The translations under genes were made by a program, and so were the position numbers. The notes beneath the pieces were generated by a model. That model had not been told where the DNA came from. It did no database searches and was given only the letters and a program-made list of their open reading frames with translations. Shown here in pieces: positions 51,904 through 60,578 of a stretch of DNA of 64,000 bases; within the stretch, counting starts at the first letter, position 1, and each line of letters begins with the position of its first letter. Origin of the DNA: Thaumasiovibrio sp047250365. GTDB lineage: Bacteria; Pseudomonadota; Gammaproteobacteria; Enterobacterales; Vibrionaceae. Location: NCBI RefSeq assembly GCF_047250365.1, contig NZ_JBLBVL010000002.1:310001-374000 (forward strand), given 5' to 3'.

Positions 51904-54501
51904 CTAAACCGCTTCTTGAATTATCACATCTGCAGCTTTCTTGGTGTACTGATCCATACGATGGAAGTTCAGATAACGGTATGTATCTGCTGCCGTTGCA
52001 TCGATCTGCTGGGCATACTCAAGGTATTCCGCTTTCGACGGTATACGGCCCAAAATAGCCCCCACTGCCGCAAGTTCTGCGGATGAGAGATAAACATTGG
52101 CTCCGGTTCCCAAACGGTTCGGGAAGTTACGGGTCGACGTTGACATCACTGTGGCCCCATCGGCAACCCGCGCTTGGTTACCCATACAGAGTGAACAACC
52201 TGGGGTTTCAATTCTGACCCCTGCACGACCAAAAATGCCATAGTAACCCTCTTCGGTAAGCTGATCTTTATCCATCTTCGTTGGCGGTGCGATCCACATC
52301 CGCGTATTCAATTGACCACCAAATTTATCCAGTAGCTTACCAGCCGCTCTAAAGTGGCCAATATTGGTCATACACGAACCAATAAAGACCTCATTAATCT
52401 CGGTGCCCTGCACCTCTGACAAGGTACGCGCATCATCTGGATCGTTCGGCGCACACAGAATAGGCTCGTCAATCTCAGCCAGATCGATCTCAATTACGTG
52501 CGCATATTCAGCATCTGTATCGGCTTCCATTAGACTTGGTTCAGCCAACCACGCTTCCATCGCATTAATACGACGCTCAATCGTGCGGCGATCGCCATAG
52601 CCTTCTGCCAACATCCATTTCAGCATCACCACATTGGATTGCAGATATTCCGCGACAGACTCTTGTGACAATTTCACCGTGCAACCTGCGGCACTGCGTT
52701 CTGCTGAAGCATCGGACAGTTCGAAGGCTTGTTCGACAGTAAGGTGCTCGACCCCTTCAATCTCTAATACACGACCGGAGAATTCGTTAATTTTGCCAGC
52801 TTTCTCAACCGTCAATAGCCCCTGTTTAATGCCAAAATACGGAATGGCATGTACCAAATCACGTAGTGTGATCCCCGGTTTCATTTCGCCTTTAAAGCGA
52901 ACTAAAATCGATTCTGGCATATCGAGTGGCATCACACCAGTTGCAGCGGCAAATGCAACCAAACCTGAACCAGCAGGGAAAGAGATCCCCAACGGGAAAC
53001 GGGTATGCGAGTCACCGCCAGTCCCGACCGTGTCAGGCAGTAGCATACGGTTTAACCAAGAGTGGATGACACCATCACCAGGACGCAGCGCAACCCCGCC
53101 ACGATTCATAATAAAATCAGGTAGCGTATGGTGGGTATTTACATCAACCGGTTTAGGGTATGCCGAGGTATGACAGAATGACTGCATGGTCAGTTCAGCA
53201 GAAAAGCCCAGGCAGGCCAAGTCTTTAAGTTCGTCGCGGGTCATTGGCCCAGTGGTATCTTGCGAACCAACCGTGGTCATCATAGGTTCACAATAAGTGC
53301 CAGGGCGAATGCCTTCAACACCGCACGCTTTTCCTACCATTTTTTGTGCCAGAGTATAGCCTTTGCCAGTGTCTGCCACAGGTTGAGGCCGGCGGAATAC
53401 ATCAGAAGCCGGTAAGCCCAGCGCCTGACGGGCACGATCGGTTAAGCCACGGCCGATAATAAGAGGAATACGGCCACCAGCACGTACTTCATCAATCAAT
53501 ACATCGGTTTTTAGTGAAAAAGTCGAAACAACCTCATCCGTAGCATGACGACAAACTTGACCCTTGTACGGGTAAACATCGATCACGTCACCCATGTTCA
53601 GTGCGCTAACATCCAGTTCAATTGGCAGGGCGCCAGCATCTTCCATGGTATTAAAAAAGATTGGCGCAATCTTGCCGCCTAACACATAACCACCAGCACG
53701 TTTGTTTGGCACATTGGGAATATCATCTCCCATAAACCACAACACCGAGTTGGTCGCTGATTTACGCGATGAGCCAGTGCCCACGACGTCGCCGACATAA
53801 ACGAGTTGATGTCCTTTCTCTTTCAATGCTTCAATTTGAGAAACAGGACCGACAGCGCCAGGATCTTGAGGTTCAATGCCTTCCCGCACATTCTTTAACA
53901 TGGCTAACGCATGCAGTGGGATATCGGGGCGTGACCATGCATCTGGGGCTGGAGACAAATCATCGGTATTTGTCTCGCCCGTTACTTTGAAGACCGTTAA
54001 GGTGATCTTCTCAGCCAACTCAGGCTTAGAAAGGAACCACTCAGCATCAGCCCATGATTGCATCACCTGCTGCGCAGCAGCATTACCCGCTTTAGCTTTT
54101 TCTTCAACATCATAAAAAGCATCAAACATTAATAATGTATGTGAGAGAGCCTTCACTGCAACCGGAGCCAGTTCAGGCTGTTCCAGTAACGAAATCAAAG
54201 GCTCTATATTATAGCCACCCTGCATTGTACCCAGCAGTTCAGCCGCTTTTGCTGGGCTGATCAACGGTGACTCGGCTTCGCCAGTCGTGAGGGCGGCAAG
54301 AAAACCCGCTTTGACATACGCTGCCTCATCAACCCCTGGCGGTATACGATTTTCGAATAGATCCAATATCACCGCTTCTTCGCCTGCTGGCGGGGATTTC
54401 AACAGTTCAATGAGACCTGAAACTTGCTCAGCATCAAGCGGTTTGGGGACAATCCCTTGGGCAGCACGCTCTGCGACGTGTAGACGGTAGGCTTCAAGCA
54501 C
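51904..54501 (-). CDS. acnB: Aconitate hydratase B, GTG start
   Basis: AcnB is the main TCA-cycle aconitase, interconverting citrate and isocitrate with a 4Fe-4S cluster. Of the 865 residues, the N-terminal HEAT-like domain (1-160) is specific to AcnB. Cluster cysteines are seen in FIGSCMTNIGHF (near 712) and ETPGCSLCMGNQARV (near 772). The GTG start has AGAGG 8 nt upstream and gives MLEAYRLHVAERAAQG, matching E. coli MLEEYRKHVAERAA. It stands near the pyruvate dehydrogenase genes, as in E. coli. Confidence 0.98.
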   Translation of the reverse strand: MLEAYRLHVAERAAQGIVPKPLDAEQVSGLIELLKSPPAGEEAVILDLFENRIPPGVDEAAYVKAGFLAALTTGEAESPLISPAKAAELLGTMQGGYNIEPLISLLEQPELAPVAVKALSHTLLMFDAFYDVEEKAKAGNAAAQQVMQSWADAEWFLSKPELAEKITLTVFKVTGETNTDDLSPAPDAWSRPDIPLHALAMLKNVREGIEPQDPGAVGPVSQIEALKEKGHQLVYVGDVVGTGSSRKSATNSVLWFMGDDIPNVPNKRAGGYVLGGKIAPIFFNTMEDAGALPIELDVSALNMGDVIDVYPYKGQVCRHATDEVVSTFSLKTDVLIDEVRAGGRIPLIIGRGLTDRARQALGLPASDVFRRPQPVADTGKGYTLAQKMVGKACGVEGIRPGTYCEPMMTTVGSQDTTGPMTRDELKDLACLGFSAELTMQSFCHTSAYPKPVDVNTHHTLPDFIMNRGGVALRPGDGVIHSWLNRMLLPDTVGTGGDSHTRFPLGISFPAGSGLVAFAAATGVMPLDMPESILVRFKGEMKPGITLRDLVHAIPYFGIKQGLLTVEKAGKINEFSGRVLEIEGVEHLTVEQAFELSDASAERSAAGCTVKLSQESVAEYLQSNVVMLKWMLAEGYGDRRTIERRINAMEAWLAEPSLMEADTDAEYAHVIEIDLAEIDEPILCAPNDPDDARTLSEVQGTEINEVFIGSCMTNIGHFRAAGKLLDKFGGQLNTRMWIAPPTKMDKDQLTEEGYYGIFGRAGVRIETPGCSLCMGNQARVADGATVMSTSTRNFPNRLGTGANVYLSSAELAAVGAILGRIPSKAEYLEYAQQIDATAADTYRYLNFHRMDQYTKKAADVIIQEAV

Positions 54502-54708
54502 GACGTTTTCCTCTCGTTGCGGTTCTGCTCTAATAGCAGAACATCCTTGGAAAGTTATGGTTCGGGCTGTGTTAACCCAGCATCTGAACTAATTGATTAA
54601 CAACCCAAACCATACCGTGCTCAAAGAATAGCATCATTAACGAAAAGTTAAAATATCACCCCTTTCGTCAACACTCTCTCTTTAGTCTAATGCCATTGGC
54701 AAGCACAG

Positions 54709-56958
54709 CTAATAGCGGTTACCAACCATCAAATAAAAAGAGTCATAGCCCTGCTCGGTGAGTCCATAACCCAGCATCACCGGGCCAAACGGAGTTTTAA
54801 TGCCGGTATATAGATTGGCGGCATTATATATACTGGCATCTGCTCGATTTAATTCAGTGCCATTCCATACCCCACCACGTTCAACGCCACCACCGATAAA
54901 TATCGGTGCGGTAAACAGACCAAAGTCATTGGCAGCCAACAAATAACGATAATTTAAAGCCGCGAACACTTTGTTACTGCCCAATAAAGAGCCCTTGGGA
55001 ATCCCAGACAAATGCATAAAGCCACCCAGTTCAAAGGGCTCCAATGGCAATCCAAGCAAAGCCGACTTCTTGCCCCACTCCCCTACTAGGCCAACGGTAT
55101 GGCGCCGATACGCATGGAAAATTTGCAGGTTAACCTCTTGACCAAGATGGCTATCACTCACGCTCTCTCCATTCATCTTTGCGCTATTATTTGCCAATGT
55201 GGCCAGGTAGTTAAAACTGATTCCGCGCGTCGGTAATAGGTGGTCATCTCGCGTATCATAGTCAACATCTAGGTAGAGGCTCTGACTGTGCTGCTCACGA
55301 ACACCCTGTTCATTCTGTCCGGGAATATACACTTCGCCGTCAATCACTCGAACCCCGCTACGAACCGTAAACCAAGGCTGCAAAGCATAGCCCAGCGAAG
55401 CATCAGCGCTAAGACTTTCAAAGCGTGCACTAAAAAAGCGTTCCGTATCCGGTAGCGATGGTGTGTCCGTCGGTAGAGATGCATTACGTTTCGTCACGTT
55501 ATATTCTCCCTCTAGCTGCAAAAACAAAGGCAGCTCAGTATCAAAGGGGGAGTAGAAAACAGAACGAATACCTTTACTGGTGCCAAGTTCAAACTCATTT
55601 CGCCACTCCGCACCGTGGGCACTGAGTCCGGTCAAGTTAATCGCCATTCCCATCGATAAGTCGGTATCTGCAGTAAAGTTATCTTCTACCGCAAAACGAA
55701 AATCAATATAGTTAGGTCCCCAACTTTTTTCACGCACGATCACCTTTAATATCTGCTGTTCATCCTGTTGATAGAGGTGATAATCCACCCGTTCAAAGCG
55801 ATCCATAGCATACAAGTGCTGAATGCCGGTTTCTAAAGCTTGAAAATCAACAGGCCAATTCGGCCTTAATCGCAACTGCTTCAACACGGCATTATCCGAA
55901 AGGTACGAATCGTTATCTAACTCAAAACGATCGACAACAATCGGTTTAAGACTGCGCAACTCATTACGGCGTTGGCGCATCATTTGACGGTGAGTTTGAT
56001 ACTGCTGCGCTGAGACAGAAAATGACGATAAGGCTTCACGGCGGGATTGCGCGGCGGTATAACCTAACCCGTATGCCTCGGACATCGCTGCAAAGTTGGT
56101 AATCCCGATATGTTGGGTTTGTGGTCGAATAAGTACATCTTGGCGCGATAGTAGCGACTGCTGCAATTGCGTATTATTTTGCACCACATAGTTGGTGACT
56201 TGATCCATCATGGCTAAATAGCTACTAAGATCATCCGCCTCACTGAAATCGTTACTAATATCAACGGCGATAACAATATCCGCGCCCATCTTTTTTACCA
56301 CAGCGATCGGGAGATTATTAACCAGCCCCCCATCCGCGAGTAATTGACCACCAATCTCAACGGGTGCCAGCATGCCTTGAATCGCCATACTGGCCTGCAT
56401 GCTGCGAGCTAAAGAGCCAGAGGCCAAAACAACGGGCTCCAGTGTCGCCATATCGGTGGCGACAGCACGGTAAGGAATCGCCAGTTGATCAAAATGATCG
56501 AAGTCAGGAAGATAGCCGACTGTCAGCCGAAGTAAGTGCGCCATGGTTTGACCTTGAATCACGCCCTTCGGCATTTGAAAGCGTCCATCATCGAAGCCGA
56601 GATTAAAACCAACCTGATAGCGGTCTTCGTTGTGTTTGTGAACGCTATATCGCGTAGAGCGACTGGCCTTATCTTTAAATCCTTCTTGCCAGTGAACATT
56701 TTGAAAGAGAAGGTCAATCTCATCGGCTGACATACCTGTTGCGTACAGACCGCCAATATAGGCTCCCATACTGGCTCCGACAATGTAATCCACCGGCACA
56801 TTCAACTCTTCCAGCGCCTTAAGTACACCAATATGCGCAGCCCCTTTGGCGCCTCCTCCACCCAGCACGACACCGACTTGTGGACGCACAACGTGCCCAT
56901 TCGCCCATACAGCAGTACTACTTAGCAATAAGCTTAAGCATAAAACAATTCGCAGCAT
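54709..56958 (-). CDS. Patatin-like phospholipase with POTRA and beta-barrel domains (type Vd / PlpD-like)
   Basis: A 749-residue exported protein with a signal peptide (MLRIVLCLSLLLSSTAVWA). The patatin domain (residues 25-300) has the oxyanion loop GGGGAKGAAHIG, nucleophile serine in GASMGAYIGG and the dyad aspartate in LADGGLVNN. A POTRA-like region (about 330-420) leads into a C-terminal 16-strand-type barrel rich in aromatic beta-strands and ending in F/Y-rich LMVGNRY. This layout is that of PlpD-like type Vd autotransporters; some related proteins remain on the outer membrane. Phospholipase A1-like activity is inferred from the family. Confidence 0.88.
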   Translation of the reverse strand: MLRIVLCLSLLLSSTAVWANGHVVRPQVGVVLGGGGAKGAAHIGVLKALEELNVPVDYIVGASMGAYIGGLYATGMSADEIDLLFQNVHWQEGFKDKASRSTRYSVHKHNEDRYQVGFNLGFDDGRFQMPKGVIQGQTMAHLLRLTVGYLPDFDHFDQLAIPYRAVATDMATLEPVVLASGSLARSMQASMAIQGMLAPVEIGGQLLADGGLVNNLPIAVVKKMGADIVIAVDISNDFSEADDLSSYLAMMDQVTNYVVQNNTQLQQSLLSRQDVLIRPQTQHIGITNFAAMSEAYGLGYTAAQSRREALSSFSVSAQQYQTHRQMMRQRRNELRSLKPIVVDRFELDNDSYLSDNAVLKQLRLRPNWPVDFQALETGIQHLYAMDRFERVDYHLYQQDEQQILKVIVREKSWGPNYIDFRFAVEDNFTADTDLSMGMAINLTGLSAHGAEWRNEFELGTSKGIRSVFYSPFDTELPLFLQLEGEYNVTKRNASLPTDTPSLPDTERFFSARFESLSADASLGYALQPWFTVRSGVRVIDGEVYIPGQNEQGVREQHSQSLYLDVDYDTRDDHLLPTRGISFNYLATLANNSAKMNGESVSDSHLGQEVNLQIFHAYRRHTVGLVGEWGKKSALLGLPLEPFELGGFMHLSGIPKGSLLGSNKVFAALNYRYLLAANDFGLFTAPIFIGGGVERGGVWNGTELNRADASIYNAANLYTGIKTPFGPVMLGYGLTEQGYDSFYLMVGNRY

Positions 56959-57042
56959 GAATACCAACTAACAAAACAGCGTTCAAAATGAGCGCGTATT
57001 TTACTCAGTTTGGAAAAGAATAACATGCTAAATTCAGCCGAG

Positions 57043-57066
57043 AAAAAAGGCGCTGTTACCAGCGCC
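57043..57066 (-). terminator. Terminator after lpdA
   Basis: GGCGCTG (57049-57055) pairs with CAGCGCC (57060-57066) around TTAC; on the minus strand six T follow. It ends the pyruvate dehydrogenase operon. Confidence 0.9.
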
Positions 57067-57096
57067 ACAACACAGCAAGGCTTAAAGGTCTAGGAA

Positions 57097-58521
57097 CTAC
57101 CTTTTCTTCTTCGCTTTTTGGTTTGGAAGATCCGTAATCGTGCCTTCAAACACTTCCGCCGCCAAGCCAACCGACTCATGCAAGGTCGGGTGAGCGTGAA
57201 TCGTCAAAGCAATATCTTCGGCATCACAACCCATCTCGATCGCAAGACCAATCTCACCCAACAATTCCCCGCCATTGGTGCCAACAATCGCGCCACCAAT
57301 CACACGGTGTGTATCTTTATCAAAAATCAGCTTGGTCAAACCATCGGCGCAGTCTGATGCGATAGCACGACCAGATGCCGCCCAAGGGAAAGAAGCAGTT
57401 TCATAATTGATACCTTCCTCTTTCGCCTCTTTCTCAGTTTTACCCACCCAAGCCACTTCTGGCTCGGTATAAGCAATCGATGGAATAACTTTAGGGTCAA
57501 AATAGTGCTTCTTGCCAGCAATCACTTCTGCGGCAACATGCCCTTCATGCACCCCTTTGTGTGCCAACATAGGTTGACCAACAATATCGCCGATTGCAAA
57601 AATATGCGGTATGTTAGTACGCATCTGTTTATCGACATTGATAAAACCGCGCTCATCCACTTCGATACCCGCATTTTCCGCGTCAATCAGCTTACCATTT
57701 GGCACACGACCAATAGCGACCAGCACCGCATCATAGCGCTCTGCTTCTGCTGGGGCTTTTTTACCTTCCATTGAGACATAGATACCATCGTCTTTTGCTT
57801 CAACAGCGGTGACTTTGGTTTCTAGCATTAAGTTAAATTTATTCTTAATCCGCTTGGTGTAGACTTTAACAATGTCTTTATCTGCCGCCGGAATAACTTG
57901 ATCAAACATCTCAACCACATCAATTTGCGAACCGAGTGAATGATAAACCGTACCCATTTCAAGGCCGATGATGCCGCCGCCCATGATCAATAACTTGCCC
58001 GGCACTTCGTTTAGCTCAAGCGCATCGGTCGAATCCCAAATCCGTGGGTCTTCATGCGGAATAAATGGCAACTTAATTGGTCGCGATCCCGCAGCAATAA
58101 TGGCATTATCAAAAGTGACTGTCGCTGACTCTTCACCTTCCACCACGATGGTATTTGACCCTGTAAATTTACCATAGCCATTCACGACGGTGACTTTTCG
58201 CATTTTCGCCATACCGCCCAAGCCACCTGTCAGCTGGCTGATCACTTTTTCTTTCCACAAACGAATTTTATCAATGTCCGTTTGCGGTTCACCAAACACA
58301 ATTCCGTGTTCCGCCAGCGCTTTAGCTTCTTCAATTACTTTTGCGACATGTAATAGCGCTTTTGAAGGAATACACCCAACATTCAAACAGACCCCACCAA
58401 GGGTGTCGTAACGTTCGATAAGAACCGTATCCAAACCTAAATCTGCACAACGAAATGCTGCTGAATAGCCAGCAGGTCCTGCACCAAGTACCACGACTTG
58501 GGCTTTAATCTCTTTGCTCAT
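57097..58521 (-). CDS. lpdA: Dihydrolipoamide dehydrogenase (E3)
   Basis: E3 reoxidises dihydrolipoamide for the pyruvate and 2-oxoglutarate dehydrogenase complexes. The FAD motif VVVLGAGPAGYSAAFR is at residues 8-23, the redox-active cysteines are in GGVCLNVGCIPSK (near 43), and the catalytic His-Glu is in HAHPTLHES (near 445). The ATG at 58521 has GAGG 5 nt upstream and gives MSKEIKAQ. The length is 474. It lies 173 nt after aceF, so it may also have its own promoter. Confidence 0.97.
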   Translation of the reverse strand: MSKEIKAQVVVLGAGPAGYSAAFRCADLGLDTVLIERYDTLGGVCLNVGCIPSKALLHVAKVIEEAKALAEHGIVFGEPQTDIDKIRLWKEKVISQLTGGLGGMAKMRKVTVVNGYGKFTGSNTIVVEGEESATVTFDNAIIAAGSRPIKLPFIPHEDPRIWDSTDALELNEVPGKLLIMGGGIIGLEMGTVYHSLGSQIDVVEMFDQVIPAADKDIVKVYTKRIKNKFNLMLETKVTAVEAKDDGIYVSMEGKKAPAEAERYDAVLVAIGRVPNGKLIDAENAGIEVDERGFINVDKQMRTNIPHIFAIGDIVGQPMLAHKGVHEGHVAAEVIAGKKHYFDPKVIPSIAYTEPEVAWVGKTEKEAKEEGINYETASFPWAASGRAIASDCADGLTKLIFDKDTHRVIGGAIVGTNGGELLGEIGLAIEMGCDAEDIALTIHAHPTLHESVGLAAEVFEGTITDLPNQKAKKKR

Positions 58522-58642
58522 CTTGACCTCGTTTAGTCTTTTATCCCTGACAGGCTGCGTAAGATTTCCAAACACTCTCAGTTTACCGAGATGTTAACAG
58601 CTTGAAAAATCTATTTCATCTAGCCTGTGAGCTGGTCAGCAA

Positions 58643-58686
58643 ATCCGTTGCTTCTGCACTGTTCTGTGCAGTGAATAACAACGGAT
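58643..58686 (-). repeat. Two-part hairpin in the aceF-lpdA gap
   Basis: Outer arms ATCCGTTG (58643-58650) and CAACGGAT (58679-58686) enclose inner arms CTGCAC (58654-58659) and GTGCAG (58666-58671). No T-tract follows, so an mRNA processing or stability element is more likely than a terminator. Confidence 0.6.
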
Positions 58687-58694
58687 CCTGTCTT

Positions 58695-60566
58695 TTACAG
58701 TATTAAGCGACGTATATCTGACAGCACACCGTTTAAGTAACTGACAAATCGCGCCCCTTCGGCCCCATCAATAACGCGATGATCATAAGAGAGTGATAAC
58801 GGCAGCATTAAGCGCGGCTCAAACTCTTTACCATTCCAAACCGGCTTCATTTCCGATTTGGAAACACCAAGAATACCCACCTCTGGCGCGTTAACAATTG
58901 GAGTAAATGCCGTTCCCCCTAGGCCACCGAGGCTAGAGATCGTAAAGCAACCGCCCTGCATATCCGCCGCCGTTAGCTTGCCCGCTCGTGCTTTTTTAGA
59001 GACGACCATCAGCTCCTCAGATAACTCATGGATACCTTTTTTATTCACGTCTTTAAACACTGGCACCACCAGCCCGTTTGGCGTGTCGACTGCAATACCG
59101 ACATTAATATACTTTTTCAATATCAAGCTTTCGCCATCTTCTGATAGCGATGAATTAAAGCTAGGGAAGGCCTCCAACGCTTTTGCCACCCCTTTCATGA
59201 TGAAGACTAACGGAGTGATCTTCATACCTGAGTCTTTTTTCGCTTCCAGTGCGTTCTGCTCTTTGCGGAACGCTTCTAGCTCGGTAATATCAGCATTGTC
59301 CCACTGAGTAACATGCGGGATCATCACCCAGTTGCGGTGCAGGTTGGCACCCGAGATTTTCTTAATCCGCGATAACGGTTTAACTTCTGTCTCACCAAAC
59401 TTACTGAAATCCACTTTCGGCCAAGGCAATAGTCCCAGTGCTGAGCCATCACCTTTACCCGATGCCGCGCCCGACTCAAGTCGCTTAAGTGCTTCTTTTA
59501 CATAACTCTGCACATCTTCTTTCAGTATGCGGCTCTTACGTCCAGTACCTTTGACTTTGGCAAGGTTCACCCCAAACTCGCGTGCCAAGCGACGAACAAC
59601 GGGTGAGGCATGCGCGTATTCATTGTTTTCGGCAAAATTCTCAGCAGACGCTTTTCCTGCCGATGTCGTGACACTCGGTGCTGCGGCAGCCGGTACAGCC
59701 GTTGGCGTTGGCGCGGAGGCCACAGTCGCTGCTGTCTCTTGCGTTTCAAACAGCATGATCAACGAGCCAGTCGACACTTTGTCGCCTGCTGCGACCTTGA
59801 GCTCTTTCACCACCCCAGCAAAGGGTGCTGGTACCTCCATGGAGGCTTTATCCCCTTCGACGGTGATCAGTGATTGCTCTTCTGCAACGCTATCACCGAC
59901 CGCCACCATAATGTCGGTCACTTCAACTTCATCACCGCCAATGTCTGGCACTGCGACCTCTTTAACTACCGCCACAGCAGATGTTACAGGCGCAACGTCA
60001 GCGCTCGATGCAGTGACAGGCGCAGTGCCAGCACTGCCTGTTTCAAAGATCATAATCAAAGATCCGGTAGAGACTTTATCGCCCGCCGCCACTTTGATCT
60101 CTTTTAAGCGACCAGCAAACGGGGCAGGGACTTCCATCGATGCTTTATCGCCTTCAACGGTTAGCAACGACTGTTCTTCTTCAATGCTATCGCCGATCGC
60201 CACCATGATCTCTGTCACTTCAACTTCATCATCACCAATATCCGGCACGACCACTTGTTGCAATTCGGTAGCAGCTGCAGGCGCACTAGCAACACTCACT
60301 TGGGTAACGGGTGCCTCGATAGCTGGCGCTGCACCAAGAGGTTCAAAAATCATGATCAACGTCCCAGTGGAGACGCTGTCTCCCTCAGCCACTTTAATCT
60401 CTTTTACCACGCCGGCTTGAGAGGCAGGCACTTCCATCGACGCCTTATCGCCTTCAACCGTGATCAACGACTGCTCTTCTTCGACTTGATCACCGACGCT
60501 GACAAGGATTTCGGTGACTTCAACCTCATCGGCACCGATATCTGGAACATTAATTTCAATAGTCAT
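58695..60566 (-). CDS. aceF: Pyruvate dehydrogenase E2, dihydrolipoamide acetyltransferase with three lipoyl domains
   Basis: E2 is the core of the complex and transfers acetyl from lipoyl arms to CoA. Three lipoyl domains carry the lipoylated lysines Lys41, Lys141 and Lys240, each in the identical context EGDKASMEVPA. Ala/Pro/Thr-rich linkers separate them. A peripheral subunit-binding domain (ASPVVRRLAREFGVNLAKVK, near residue 325) and the catalytic domain with YDHRVIDGAEG follow. The third of three clustered ATGs (60566) has AAGGGA 8 nt upstream. The length is 623. It is 12 nt after aceE. Confidence 0.98.
   Translation of the reverse strand: MTIEINVPDIGADEVEVTEILVSVGDQVEEEQSLITVEGDKASMEVPASQAGVVKEIKVAEGDSVSTGTLIMIFEPLGAAPAIEAPVTQVSVASAPAAATELQQVVVPDIGDDEVEVTEIMVAIGDSIEEEQSLLTVEGDKASMEVPAPFAGRLKEIKVAAGDKVSTGSLIMIFETGSAGTAPVTASSADVAPVTSAVAVVKEVAVPDIGGDEVEVTDIMVAVGDSVAEEQSLITVEGDKASMEVPAPFAGVVKELKVAAGDKVSTGSLIMLFETQETAATVASAPTPTAVPAAAAPSVTTSAGKASAENFAENNEYAHASPVVRRLAREFGVNLAKVKGTGRKSRILKEDVQSYVKEALKRLESGAASGKGDGSALGLLPWPKVDFSKFGETEVKPLSRIKKISGANLHRNWVMIPHVTQWDNADITELEAFRKEQNALEAKKDSGMKITPLVFIMKGVAKALEAFPSFNSSLSEDGESLILKKYINVGIAVDTPNGLVVPVFKDVNKKGIHELSEELMVVSKKARAGKLTAADMQGGCFTISSLGGLGGTAFTPIVNAPEVGILGVSKSEMKPVWNGKEFEPRLMLPLSLSYDHRVIDGAEGARFVSYLNGVLSDIRRLIL
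59733..60566 (-). repeat. Three tandem lipoyl-domain repeats within aceF
   Basis: Three copies of a ~230-bp unit at about 60333-60566, 60033-60260 and 59733-59963, repeating every 297-300 bp. They encode lipoyl domains with lysines spaced 100 and 99 residues apart. Copies 2 and 3 are especially close (APFAG, AAGDKVSTGSLIM in both), which suggests gene conversion. Confidence 0.85.
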
Positions 60567-60578
60567 GTGCATCATCCC

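Noticed and set aside
59527..60420. Long plus-strand frame (about 297 codons) opposite aceF
   Set aside because: It is antisense to the lipoyl repeats; Ser/Thr/Ala-rich, repetitive translation reflects the aceF codon pattern, and aceF is certain.
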